DNA of 64,000 nt from CAYUQT01 sp964446835 (lineage in GTDB: Bacteria; Planctomycetota; Phycisphaerae; UBA1845; JAFGLZ01), in contig CAYUQT010000013.1 in assembly GCA_964446835.1 (NCBI GenBank), forward strand, positions 62,001 through 126,000, given 5' to 3'. This document shows positions 8,406-17,706 of this stretch, one piece after another (within the stretch, counting starts at the first letter, position 1; every line of letters begins with the position of its first letter). The notes under the pieces were generated by a model. It had not been told where the DNA came from. It was given only the letters and a program-made list of their open reading frames with translations, and searched no databases. The position numbers and the translations under genes were made by a program.

Positions 8406-9731
8406 TCACCGAGACGACTCGACCGCAGGCATCCGGGCCAGCTTCATCGCCGCGTCCAATACCACCGCCTCCGCCTCAGGGGCGTACGGACCGGGAAGCC
8501 CATAGATCCCGCCGTAATCGCTCGGCTCGTAGCCGCCCTCACGACACCCCTGCGCCGTGGGCAGGTAGGCCGCACAGTCATTCGCATAGCCAATGATCAT
8601 ACTGTTGGCCGGCCTCAGCCGCGCCTCGATCTGTAAGCCGTATTCTATGAAGGCCTCGGCACCAAGGCCCACGAGCGCGAAGGGTTTTGCACTCCCGGCA
8701 CCCAGCCGAATCGCCTGAATCCGCACTGGGTGCGTCTTGGGTTCCTGATCGCGCTTCAGCGGGGCGGCGGCCTCGACGCACGCCGTCTCGATCGGGCCGA
8801 CGATCGGCTCGCCGGGTTTGACGAGGGCCCGCTCGACCGCGTCGGCCAGATCGTGTCCGAACCGATCCGCCATCTCGGGGGTGCCCTCGACCCATCCGCT
8901 CCGATCCTTGTCGAGAATCTGAATGCGGATGTTGCCGGCGCATCCCTGAACGAAGACCACCGTGGCGCCAGGGTGCTTGCCCAGAACCCATTTCCGCAAG
9001 GCGCTGGGATACTCGCCCCCGAGATACTTCACCGCCGTCACCACGGGGTGGGCGGCATACTCGGCCAGGATGATCAGCGGTTTCCCGTCGGCCGGCGAAT
9101 CGATGGAGACCACGCGTACCGTGAAATCGACGGCCCCCGTGTTGTTCGGCGAAATGCCGAGCATCTCTCCGTTGGGCCCCTTGCCTCGCCGGTTGATCGC
9201 CACGCTCGTACACACGTCCTCGATATAGCGAAGGCGAGCCGGGGCCAGATTACGAATCGCCTCGCCGACCGCCGCGATCGTCTGATTCAGGAAGAACTCG
9301 GCATACGCCGGGTCGAAAAGCTCCTTGGTGGGCGCTTCGCGTTCGACGAGGGACGGGCAGGCGTGATTGTGAACGGCATGCACACACACGGCCTGCGGCT
9401 CGATTCCATATCGCTCCTTCACCATCGCCCTGATCTGATCGGCGGTCTGGCGAGTGATCAGCATCATGTCGCAACTGATCAGGACGAACCGCTTGCCGTT
9501 GGCATCCTCAATGACCAGTGCCTGGGTGACCATATCCGAGTAGATCTCGGCCGGGGGAACCCGAATGCGGCTTCCGTGCCCGCTGGGGGCGATCGGCCGC
9601 GTGGGGTTGACCACGCGTGTCGCAGCCCCGGCCCTCAGATCGCTGCCCTCAACCCCTGCCGTTCCCAGAACGACAACGCCCAGAACCAGACAAGGCAGCC
9701 TCGTCGCGAGCAACCCCTTCTTCCTGCTCAT
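8406..9731 (-). CDS. Neutral/alkaline ceramidase N-terminal-domain-like secreted protein
   Basis: About 441 residues from the ATG at 9731, which has GGGAG upstream and starts a signal peptide ('ATRLPCLVLGVVVLGTAG'). The body resembles the N-terminal domain of neutral/alkaline non-lysosomal ceramidases: 'DLRAGAATRVVNPTRPIAPS', 'FVLISCDMMLITRQTADQIR', a histidine-rich segment 'CVHAVHNHACPS', 'EYAAHPVV' and 'VFVQGCAGNIRIQ'. The histidines match the zinc-binding region of the family. It lacks the long C-terminal region of true ceramidases, so the substrate may be a different ester or amide. Many copies of this family occur in planctomycete genomes. The divergent EEP-family gene begins 125 bases away. 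Confidence 0.75.
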   Translation of the reverse strand: MSRKKGLLATRLPCLVLGVVVLGTAGVEGSDLRAGAATRVVNPTRPIAPSGHGSRIRVPPAEIYSDMVTQALVIEDANGKRFVLISCDMMLITRQTADQIRAMVKERYGIEPQAVCVHAVHNHACPSLVEREAPTKELFDPAYAEFFLNQTIAAVGEAIRNLAPARLRYIEDVCTSVAINRRGKGPNGEMLGISPNNTGAVDFTVRVVSIDSPADGKPLIILAEYAAHPVVTAVKYLGGEYPSALRKWVLGKHPGATVVFVQGCAGNIRIQILDKDRSGWVEGTPEMADRFGHDLADAVERALVKPGEPIVGPIETACVEAAAPLKRDQEPKTHPVRIQAIRLGAGSAKPFALVGLGAEAFIEYGLQIEARLRPANSMIIGYANDCAAYLPTAQGCREGGYEPSDYGGIYGLPGPYAPEAEAVVLDAAMKLARMPAVESSR

Positions 9732-9855
9732 TGCGTCCGTCTCCCGGAAACTGTGATCTCCATGGAATGGCATCTTTCCCACATGCTTGCTATTCTCTCG
9801 TGCGAACGCAAGACCAAAGGGCCTTCGCCCCGGAAGCCCGAGATGGAGTACCGCC

Positions 9856-10755
9856 ATGCCCCGATCCCTCCTCGTCCTGATTCTTCCCCTGATTCTTTGG
9901 ACCCGGCTCGCGGTTGCCGAGCAGCCAACAACGGCGTCTCAAGCCCCCAAGGCGAATCTCAAGATCCTCACCTGGAACATCCAGATGCTGCCGACGGCAC
10001 TGGACCAGTTCTCCAAGAGCCTCCAGCGCGACCAGAAACTCCGCACCCCCTGGGTCATCGAATTCCTGAACGCCCAGGACTACGACATCATCGTCCTCCA
10101 GGAGGTCATCGACACTGCAATCACCGCCCGCCTGAAGGAGGGGCTCAAGGATCGGTATCCCTATATCGTTGCGGCGCGATCGAAGATGGGCATCGCAGGC
10201 GCCAGCGGCGGCATCCTGCTGGCGGGGCGAATCCCGCTTCGCTACGTCGCACACATCGTCTTCAAGAATGTCGCCGGCGTCGATGCACTGGCCGAGAAGG
10301 GGTGCACGCTCGTCGAGGCCGAGAAAGACGGCGTTCGCTTTCAGATCGCCGGGACCCACCTTCAGGCAGGCTATCAGAACTTCAAAGACAAACAGTACGC
10401 CGAACTCTACGAAGGAATCCTCAAGCCCTACAAGCAGGAGGGTGTGCCGCAGATCCTGGCGGGCGATATGAACACACGCCCCGGCACCGACAAGTTCCAG
10501 CTCCTGCTGAAGACCACGGAAATGCAGGATTTCCCAACGGACGATCCGCACCCGTACACCATCGACTCGAACAACAGTTGGAAGCCCAGCAAGAAGGACC
10601 CCACCAGGCCCGACCACGTCCTGCTGAATCCGCGCGGCACCGGCACGACGATCCTGCGTCAGACCATCCAGCGGGCTCGAAGGCAGCACGAGGGGCGTAC
10701 GATCGATCTGGCCGACCACTACGGAGTGGTGGCCGAGGTCCTCTTGAAGAAATAA
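9856..10755 (+). CDS. Secreted endonuclease/exonuclease/phosphatase-family protein
   Basis: About 299 residues from the ATG at 9856, chosen because the following 'PRSLLVLILPLILWTRLAVA' is a signal peptide and a purine-rich AGATGGAG lies upstream. The EEP fold is clear: 'LKILTWNIQMLP', 'DIIVLQEV' with the metal-binding Glu, 'IAGTHLQAGYQ', 'LAGDMNTRPGTD' and 'RPDHVLLN' near the C-terminus. Family members cleave phosphodiesters in nucleic acids or lipids such as sphingomyelin and phosphoinositides. The ceramidase-like protein divergently encoded next to it makes a sphingolipid-type substrate tempting, but nothing in the sequence proves it. Confidence 0.8.
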   Translation: MPRSLLVLILPLILWTRLAVAEQPTTASQAPKANLKILTWNIQMLPTALDQFSKSLQRDQKLRTPWVIEFLNAQDYDIIVLQEVIDTAITARLKEGLKDRYPYIVAARSKMGIAGASGGILLAGRIPLRYVAHIVFKNVAGVDALAEKGCTLVEAEKDGVRFQIAGTHLQAGYQNFKDKQYAELYEGILKPYKQEGVPQILAGDMNTRPGTDKFQLLLKTTEMQDFPTDDPHPYTIDSNNSWKPSKKDPTRPDHVLLNPRGTGTTILRQTIQRARRQHEGRTIDLADHYGVVAEVLLKK

Positions 10756-10862
10756 GGGTCCCCTTCCGAAACACACGCCGGCTCGGATCGCGGGGGCAAT
10801 CTGAGCCAAAGCAAGCAGACAGGAGCCGGACGCAACGAGACCCCTCTACACGGGAGCGAATC

Positions 10863-13800
10863 ATGACGACATCGATGATCGGGTTGGCACTCACGCTGTC
10901 CGTCGCTGCCGCCGGCGCGAACACCATCACCATTGACGGATCGCTTGACGACTGGGAGGGCATATCGCCGGCCAGCACCGGCCTGCTGAACGAATCGACG
11001 GGCGACGCCCGAGGCGGCGGAAACGATCTGAAGACCGTCTGGATCACCCGCGACAACGAGAATCTGTACCTCTCTGTCTTGTGCGTCGGCCCGGTGAAGG
11101 GCTCGGCCTGGGGCCCCACGCTGGTGGCGATCGATTCGGACCTCAACGAGGCCACCGGGTTCCCGGCCAAACCGCTCGGCGTCGACTTCCTCGTTCAGCC
11201 CTCTCCGGACCTCAACGGCAAGATCATGATTCATCGCCGCATCGACGGCGAGAACAACACAACGTGGTCCCGCTGGCACGCCCCCATCACCATTTCCGAT
11301 GCCTATGCCGTGGGACGCGGCGATCAGAACAACCGCATTGAAATGCGGATCCCATGGAAGGCCCTGGGCATCACGGACCCGGCATCGGCGGCGATTCGCA
11401 TGCAGATCTGCGACGGCAGCAGTTGTCTGAACCCCGCCGAGGGTGACTGGGCCCCCGATTTCCGGCTCGCCTGGTTCAGCGTCGGCAACGACCCCCGGGC
11501 AGCAAGCGCCGGCAAGAACCTCTGTGTCAACGGCGACTTCGAACACCTTCAGGACGCCGCCGCCCGCCCCCTGCCGCAGGAATGGTCCGTCTGCGGGCAG
11601 GGCTCGACGGGAAAGGTCGAGATGTCCGACGATGCCTTTCAGGGCAAACGATCGCTTCGAATGTCCGGGGCCGACGGCGACCAGGTGGGCATGAACGGAG
11701 CGGTCATCCCGACCGGCCACGGCTATGTCCGCTTCCACTACAAGGTCCTTCGATCCACGGCCGACGGCGCGAATCTCACCTTCTTTGCCATCGGGCTGAA
11801 CGGCCCGAGCGGCGCCGAGGTAAGACGCCAGGGCTACACACCGCCCAAACCACACGTCGGCGACGGGCAGTGGCACGAAGGACTCTTCGAGTTCGACTTC
11901 TCGGCCCAGCAGGCAAGGCATTGCCTCATGGCCCCGAGAATCAACGAAAACGCCGCAAAGACCGGCGAGGGTGATTGGCTGATCGACGCGGTGGAGGTCT
12001 ACGCCATCCAGACCGGGCCGCAGATCCGCCTGGCCAACGTCTGGAGCGACAAGCCCCTGGCGCGAACCGGCGACACCCTCCGGTTCAGCGCCTGGATCGA
12101 GAACACGGGCGACGAGGACGCGCCGGAGGTCACCGCCGATCTCCAGCTCTCCGAGGGCCTGTCCGCAGAACAGACCGTGCATGCCCTTCCGAAGCTGGCA
12201 GTCGGCTCCCATAACCGTCTCGATTGGCGCATCAAGGCCGACAGGCCGGGTGTCGTGCCGTTCAAGGTTGTCGCTCGCATCAAAGGCTCGGCCAAAGACA
12301 CCGCGCCGTACAAGACACTCGTCATCGATCGCAACGCCCGCTACACGCGCCAGGAACTCTGCACCGACGAGATCGGCTACTGGCGATTGCTCGAGAGGCC
12401 GGCAACGCTGCAGGAGCGCAACAACTCACCCCCGACGGTGATCCGGCACAAGACCTCTGCCGAGATCAAGCGGAGCCCTTATGGTGTCTGCACGCACCTG
12501 CCGCGTTCGAAAGATTATGAGAACCCCTTCAATCCCACGCACCTGATCGACGACGACCCGGAGACCTGCTGGTCGAGCCAGCAACGTGCCTCCACATTTC
12601 CCGGCAATCCCCCATGGGTCGAGATCGACCTCGGCCGTCCCGTTGCCGTTCGGCAGATCAACCTGATCCCCTATTGGCGGAATACCGACTTCCCGCTGGG
12701 TTTCAGCGTGCGCACCTCGTCGGATGGCCGGACGTGGGACAAGGCTCTTTCGATCACGAACCATCGATTCGCCGCCGACGGCCCCAAGCGGGGTGACAAG
12801 GTCGCTCAGTGCTTCGCCTTGGCCAGGCCCACGCCGGCTCGCCATGTCCGCATCGAGTTCGAGCGTCTGCCGCTGTCGGGTGGCAACTATGCCGAGGTGT
12901 CTCAAGGGTACAAGGCGCGGCTGTCGGGCATCGAGGTGATCGACGACCGGGGGCACAACGTCGCCCTCAAGAGCCAGGGCTCCGCTATCAAGGCCAGCGA
13001 CGTCTTCACCGGCTGGCAGAACACGGCCCGGACCGTCAATGAATCCTTCGGTCGGATCTTCGAGATCGGCCTGAAGTGGGTGCGCGTGGGTCAGTGGGGC
13101 GATCAGACGGAATGGGCCGCGGTCGAACGAGAGAAGGGCAAGTTCCAGATGGACCCCGCCACCGATGCGGCGATCGGGAAGCTGCACGCCAACGGTGTGG
13201 AGATCCTGTACGGCCTCAACTACGGCAATGCCCTTCATGAGCGGCCCGACAAGCCCTGGGGCGAGATCGGCCCCATCTACACCGAGGGGCATCCGTTCTA
13301 CCTGAACGGCGGTCCGCGAACCGAGGAGGGACGCCAGGCCTTCGTACGCTACGTAGACTTCGTGGTCCGAAAGTACAAGGACCGGGTGACCTGGTGGGAA
13401 CTGTGGAACGAAGAGAACGGCTGGTACCCCGGCCACGAACCCGAACTCTACGGCAAGCTCCTGACGGCGGTCGCCAAACACATCAAGTCGATCGATCCGA
13501 AGCTCAAGGTCATGTTCGGAGGCACGGCGGCGCCGGCGCCGATCACGACGGAGATCGCCCTGCGCGAAGGTGCGGCCCCCCATCTCGATGCCTACGCCTT
13601 CCACCCCTACGGCATCGACAAGCCGGAAGGCGGCATGGGGACGATGGAGTTCTATCAGGGCAAGAGCCTCGGCCAGTCTCGCGAACAGACCAGGTGGAAT
13701 CGCCTGGAGGAGATCGTCGCCGGCGTCAAGAAGCCCTTCGCCCAGCACGGCAAGCCGGACATCGACGTCTGGCTCAACGAATGGAGCACGAACGTGGCAG

Positions 13801-14327
13801 GCTTGGACTTCTCGTACAAGCCAGGCATCGGAGAGTACGGCTGCGCAAAGTACCTGATGCGGTTCTACGTCTACAGCGGCTGGCTGAACCTGCCCACCGC
13901 ATGGTGGGCCCTCTACAACGAGAACATGAGCCAGGACTGGGGCATCATCGACATGGCCGACTACGGACTGCGGCCGCTGTCGTACGCTCTCCAGAACGTG
14001 TGCACCATGGTCAGCGATGTCGAACCGATCCGAACCCTGCAATTCGGCTGCAAAAGCGGCGCCCCAGACCTCAAGGTCATCGCCTATAAGCGGGACGACT
14101 CGGAGGAAACGCTCGTCCTGGTCTGGGCCGCCGAGATGTTCAACGAGCAGGTCAAAAACTACCCCAGCCAGTTGACGTTCGAACTCAAGGACCGTCCGTC
14201 ACAGGTCATCCTGACGGACCTTTACTGGGGTATCAGCCAGCCGGCCGTATGGTCATATGAAACGGGCCGCCTGACAATCGACGGCCTCATCGTCAGGGAC
14301 TATCCCCTTGTCGTCTCGTGTCGATGA
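10863..14327 (+). CDS. Large secreted multidomain glycoside hydrolase (clan-A-like, F5/8C and CBM modules)
   Basis: About 1154 residues from the ATG at 10863, which follows GGGAGCGAATC and starts a signal peptide; the frame is open far upstream but antisense to other genes there. Modules in order: a CBM9-like region (about 20-190, 'ITIDGSLDDWEGI', 'WITRDNENLYLSVLC'); a CBM4/9-like jelly roll from about 220 ('CVNGDFEHLQDA'); a CARDB-like domain from about 387 ('GDTLRFSAWIENTGDEDAPE'); an F5/8 type C discoidin domain around 559 ('HLIDDDPETCWSSQQ', 'WVEIDLGRPVAVRQINLI'); then a TIM-barrel from about 720. The barrel has 'VTWWELWNEENGW' (acid/base Glu near 845) and 'IDVWLNEWST' (nucleophile candidate near 970), as in GH39/GH5-type clan A enzymes. 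It probably acts on an insoluble plant or algal glycan outside the cell. Confidence 0.85.
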   Translation: MTTSMIGLALTLSVAAAGANTITIDGSLDDWEGISPASTGLLNESTGDARGGGNDLKTVWITRDNENLYLSVLCVGPVKGSAWGPTLVAIDSDLNEATGFPAKPLGVDFLVQPSPDLNGKIMIHRRIDGENNTTWSRWHAPITISDAYAVGRGDQNNRIEMRIPWKALGITDPASAAIRMQICDGSSCLNPAEGDWAPDFRLAWFSVGNDPRAASAGKNLCVNGDFEHLQDAAARPLPQEWSVCGQGSTGKVEMSDDAFQGKRSLRMSGADGDQVGMNGAVIPTGHGYVRFHYKVLRSTADGANLTFFAIGLNGPSGAEVRRQGYTPPKPHVGDGQWHEGLFEFDFSAQQARHCLMAPRINENAAKTGEGDWLIDAVEVYAIQTGPQIRLANVWSDKPLARTGDTLRFSAWIENTGDEDAPEVTADLQLSEGLSAEQTVHALPKLAVGSHNRLDWRIKADRPGVVPFKVVARIKGSAKDTAPYKTLVIDRNARYTRQELCTDEIGYWRLLERPATLQERNNSPPTVIRHKTSAEIKRSPYGVCTHLPRSKDYENPFNPTHLIDDDPETCWSSQQRASTFPGNPPWVEIDLGRPVAVRQINLIPYWRNTDFPLGFSVRTSSDGRTWDKALSITNHRFAADGPKRGDKVAQCFALARPTPARHVRIEFERLPLSGGNYAEVSQGYKARLSGIEVIDDRGHNVALKSQGSAIKASDVFTGWQNTARTVNESFGRIFEIGLKWVRVGQWGDQTEWAAVEREKGKFQMDPATDAAIGKLHANGVEILYGLNYGNALHERPDKPWGEIGPIYTEGHPFYLNGGPRTEEGRQAFVRYVDFVVRKYKDRVTWWELWNEENGWYPGHEPELYGKLLTAVAKHIKSIDPKLKVMFGGTAAPAPITTEIALREGAAPHLDAYAFHPYGIDKPEGGMGTMEFYQGKSLGQSREQTRWNRLEEIVAGVKKPFAQHGKPDIDVWLNEWSTNVAGLDFSYKPGIGEYGCAKYLMRFYVYSGWLNLPTAWWALYNENMSQDWGIIDMADYGLRPLSYALQNVCTMVSDVEPIRTLQFGCKSGAPDLKVIAYKRDDSEETLVLVWAAEMFNEQVKNYPSQLTFELKDRPSQVILTDLYWGISQPAVWSYETGRLTIDGLIVRDYPLVVSCR

Positions 14328-14463
14328 GCCAGGACATCGGCCGCAATCGTCGAGGCCCTCAAGAAACTCGCACCCGAACCCTTTGCCTGCGGCGGCCAAG
14401 GGCCTACACTGCATCCCTCGACATGATTGAGCGCAGGACTCTTCCGTTGCGAAAGGAGACGCC

Positions 14464-15648
14464 ATGCCATCTCGCCCGTTCACAACCTCTCGGCGAACGT
14501 TCATCAAGACCACCGGCGCACTGTCGGCCGCAACCATCCTGGGCGGCTCCCGACGGGCCCACGCCGCACCAACCGCCCAGATCGTCCAGATCAAGGTCAT
14601 CAGCTACGAATCGCACTACTACCACGGCTGGCCGACCGTCGCCCGATGCCGCAAGGGCCGGCTCCTCGTCGTGTGGTCCGGCGGACGCGAGGCACACGTC
14701 TGCCCCTTCGGCCGCGTCGACTACATGACCTCCGACGACAACGGCCAGACCTGGACCTGGCCGCGAGTCCTGCTCGACTGCGCCATCGACGACCGCGATG
14801 CCGGTGTCCTCGAAACCGCCAAAGGAAGTATCCTGGTCACCACCTTCAGTTCGCTGGCCTACGAAAGGCACCTCACCGACGCAATGAAGAAGAAACCCGG
14901 CGAAACCGGCGCCTGGCCGGCCGACCGGCTTAAGGCCTGGCAGGCAGCCCACAATCGCCTCACCGCCGAGCAACGCCAGGCCGAACTCGGACAGTGGATG
15001 CTCCGCTCCACCAACGGCGGAATCACATGGTCCGTGCGATACCCCAGCATCGTCAACAGCCCCCACGGACCCATCCAGCTCTCCGACGGCCGGCTCCTCT
15101 ACGCCGGCAAGGAACTCTGGACGGGGCAGAAGCGCGTCGGCGTCTGCGAATCCCGTGACGACGGCGCCTCCTGGCAGTGGCTGGCCGACATCCCCGCACG
15201 CCCCGGCGACACCATCGAACAATACCACGAGCTGCACGCCGTCGAGACCGCCGACAATCGGATCATCGTCCACATCCGAAACCACAACAACGCCAATAAG
15301 AGCGAAACCCTCCAGACCGAATCCGCCGACGGCGGAAAGACCTGGTCCGCTCCCAAGGGCATCGGCGTCTGGGGGCTGCCGTCTCACCTGCTCCGATTGC
15401 GAAACGGAAACCTCCTGATGACCTACGGCCACCGTCGCGCACCGCTGGGCAACCAGGCCCGGCTCAGCACCGATCACGGCCGCACCTGGTCCGAACCCGT
15501 CATTGTCTCCGGCGACGGCAACTCCGGCGATCTGGGATACCCCAGCACCGTCGAACTCGATGATGGAACACTGCTCTCGGTGTGGTACGAGAAGATGAAG
15601 GGCTCGCGACAGGCCGTTCTCAGACAGGCCACGTGGCGCCTGGCTTGA
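14464..15648 (+). CDS. Tat-exported sialidase/BNR-repeat protein
   Basis: 394 residues; AAAGGAGACGCC precedes the ATG at ideal spacing. The N-terminus carries a twin-arginine signal ('SRRTFIKTTGALSAATILGG', cut near A-H-A). The mature part is a six-bladed propeller of the exo-alpha-sialidase superfamily with Asp-box-like repeats: 'TSDDNGQTWTW', 'STNGGITWSV', 'SRDDGASWQW', 'SADGGKTWSA' and 'STDHGRTWSEP'. The superfamily includes sialidases and many uncharacterised planctomycete homologues acting on other sugars, so sialic acid as substrate is not certain. It follows the large glycosidase by 136 bases on the same strand and could be cotranscribed. Confidence 0.85.
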   Translation: MPSRPFTTSRRTFIKTTGALSAATILGGSRRAHAAPTAQIVQIKVISYESHYYHGWPTVARCRKGRLLVVWSGGREAHVCPFGRVDYMTSDDNGQTWTWPRVLLDCAIDDRDAGVLETAKGSILVTTFSSLAYERHLTDAMKKKPGETGAWPADRLKAWQAAHNRLTAEQRQAELGQWMLRSTNGGITWSVRYPSIVNSPHGPIQLSDGRLLYAGKELWTGQKRVGVCESRDDGASWQWLADIPARPGDTIEQYHELHAVETADNRIIVHIRNHNNANKSETLQTESADGGKTWSAPKGIGVWGLPSHLLRLRNGNLLMTYGHRRAPLGNQARLSTDHGRTWSEPVIVSGDGNSGDLGYPSTVELDDGTLLSVWYEKMKGSRQAVLRQATWRLA

Positions 15649-15693
15649 TCCGAACGAGATGCCCCGGCTGCCCCCGGCACCCCACGCCGGTGC

Positions 15694-17661
15694 CTACACC
15701 TTTCGTCGCCGACGCGACGCCAGGTTGAAGGCCTGATGCCATGTCGACGTCGACCCCGGCCCCAATCGCGCCACGAGAATGTCGATCAGATACGGCTCGC
15801 CCGCCCGCGTGGCCGCGATCCCGCGCGTCAGTGCAGCCGTCAACTCACTCAGCGTGGTCGCCCGTTCCCCCTTCACCCCCTGGCTGCCGGCCAGCTTCAC
15901 GAAGTCGATCTCCGGATCGCCCAGATAGACCGCCGGGTAGCGATCCGCCTGACGCATCTTCCCCTTGTAACCGGCGTACGCCTGCCGCACCGTCTGATAG
16001 TCGTGGTTGTTCCACACGAGGGTCAGCACCGGCACCCCATAGCGTGCCATCGTCCAGAACCCCGACGCCGAATACATGACCGACCCGTCGCCGATGTGCA
16101 GCACCACCTGACGATCCGGGCTGCCGATCTTCGCCCCGATCGCCGCCCCGATCCCCCAGCCGAGGGTGGCCCCGCTGTTGGCCACCCGCTGCTTGGCACC
16201 CTCTCCATATCGCAACAAGGCGCTGTAGCTGCAGAAGAAGTCGTGGCTGAGATTCTCGTGCACCGTAATGGCATCCGCATCGAGCCGGTCCTCAATCACC
16301 GTGCCCACCTCATCCGGGTGCATCGGCTGACGACCGCGATTGCCGTCGACGGCCTCCTGCATGCGCTTCCGAAAGGCCGCGATGTCGCCAAGAACCTTCT
16401 CCGCTCGCTTCACCCGAATCCGAGCCAATCGTTCCTGAGTCGCCAGGCTTGCCACAGCCTCCAACAAGTCCCGAGCCGCCAGCCCGGGATCCGCCACGAT
16501 CGCCAGATCGAGCGGCTCGGTCCGACCCAGCCGGCTCGCATCCCAGCCGATCGATGCCTTCTTCGCACTGCGGGGCAGCCGCGGCGGGGCAGTGGCCATC
16601 TGCGGGTCGGGGCCAGTCTGGACGATCTCGCCCGTGGGGAACAGGTTCTCGTTCCCCAGGCCCAGGAACATGTCGAAGGGAGCGAACGACATCCCCCCCA
16701 GCACCCACGCCTTGGTGTCATAGTAGAACGGATGATCCGTGGGGAATCCGCTGTTGGTCGATACGAAGTTCGGCTCCTCCATCACCGGCATGCCCAGCAT
16801 GTCGGCCAGCTTTACCACGTGCGCCATCGCCCCCGATTGCCGCAAGGCAGGACCGACGAACAGAAACGGCTGCCGAGCCTCAATCAGCCAGCGGGCGATC
16901 TGTTCGGTCTGAGCCTGTTCCGGCCGGACCCGCATGGATACCCGGAACTGCTCCTGCGGAAGGATCTCGGCAGTCACCTTGGGCGCCGACAGGGCATACG
17001 ACGCGAACGCCACATACACGGGTCCTCCTGGTGGGGTGGTGGCCAGTTTCACCGCACGACGCAGTGCCAGCGGAATGCTCGTGGCATTGCGAACCTCCCA
17101 TGACAGTCGCGTAAACTGCCGGTTTACCTCCGTCTGCTCGTGGCCCGGACGCGGTGCGATGACGACGTCGTCGCTCAGAATCGTGGGGTCCAGCAACCCG
17201 GCCGTCACCACAATCGGCGCGTTGTCCCGATGGGCATTGTAGAGTTGCCCCGCCATCTGAGCCGTTCCGGAAATCGCATGAACATTGACAAAGGCGGCGC
17301 GACCCGTGACCTGCGTATAGCCGTGCGCCATCGAGATCACGATCCCTTCGTGAAGGCCCACAATCGTCTGGACATCCGGCACATCGACCAGAGCGTCGAA
17401 GAGCCCCACCTCCGCCGATCCGGGATTCAGAAAGAGATACTCACACCCCGACGCCCGGAGTTGCTCGACGAACAGCTCACCCCCCGTGCCCGTCGCCGAT
17501 CGACCGGGCACGATCGGTCCGGTGGCGGTTGCCTCTGCTGCTTCGGCATCCGAGAGAATGGCCCGGATCGCGCTCGTCGCGAATCCGGCCGCCGCCATCC
17601 GCCGGAAGAACCCTCGACGCGAGAGCCGTCCATCAAGCCACAAGGCAATCAGTTCGCGCAT
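15694..17661 (-). CDS. Tat-signal-bearing thiamine-diphosphate enzyme (acetolactate synthase/benzoylformate decarboxylase-like)
   Basis: 655 residues; AAAGGGGTTGATCC precedes the ATG. The TPP-binding fold is complete: the N-terminal pyrimidine domain has the activating Glu105 in G-L-H-E-G-I, a central domain begins near 'ARWLIEARQPFLFVGPALRQ', and the C-terminal pyrophosphate domain has G-D-G-S near residue 523 followed by 'WNNHDY' at the right distance for the GDG-NN metal motif. The family decarboxylates 2-oxo acids and may ligate the product; neither substrate nor an FAD requirement can be read from sequence. Unusually, the N-terminus contains 'SRRGFFRRMAAAGFATSAI', a twin-arginine signal followed by an Ala-rich stretch, implying export of a folded cofactor-loaded enzyme. 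No partner subunit is nearby. Confidence 0.85.
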   Translation of the reverse strand: MRELIALWLDGRLSRRGFFRRMAAAGFATSAIRAILSDAEAAEATATGPIVPGRSATGTGGELFVEQLRASGCEYLFLNPGSAEVGLFDALVDVPDVQTIVGLHEGIVISMAHGYTQVTGRAAFVNVHAISGTAQMAGQLYNAHRDNAPIVVTAGLLDPTILSDDVVIAPRPGHEQTEVNRQFTRLSWEVRNATSIPLALRRAVKLATTPPGGPVYVAFASYALSAPKVTAEILPQEQFRVSMRVRPEQAQTEQIARWLIEARQPFLFVGPALRQSGAMAHVVKLADMLGMPVMEEPNFVSTNSGFPTDHPFYYDTKAWVLGGMSFAPFDMFLGLGNENLFPTGEIVQTGPDPQMATAPPRLPRSAKKASIGWDASRLGRTEPLDLAIVADPGLAARDLLEAVASLATQERLARIRVKRAEKVLGDIAAFRKRMQEAVDGNRGRQPMHPDEVGTVIEDRLDADAITVHENLSHDFFCSYSALLRYGEGAKQRVANSGATLGWGIGAAIGAKIGSPDRQVVLHIGDGSVMYSASGFWTMARYGVPVLTLVWNNHDYQTVRQAYAGYKGKMRQADRYPAVYLGDPEIDFVKLAGSQGVKGERATTLSELTAALTRGIAATRAGEPYLIDILVARLGPGSTSTWHQAFNLASRRRRKV

Positions 17662-17706
17662 GGATCAACCCCTTTGCACGAAAGAGGAAGCACCAGTCTT
17701 CTCCGC

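Noticed and set aside
8730..10862. In-frame upstream extension of the large glycosidase reading frame (over 700 codons)
   Set aside because: It runs antisense to the ceramidase-like gene and out of frame through the EEP gene, has low-complexity composition, and the ATG at 10863 has a good ribosome binding site and signal peptide.
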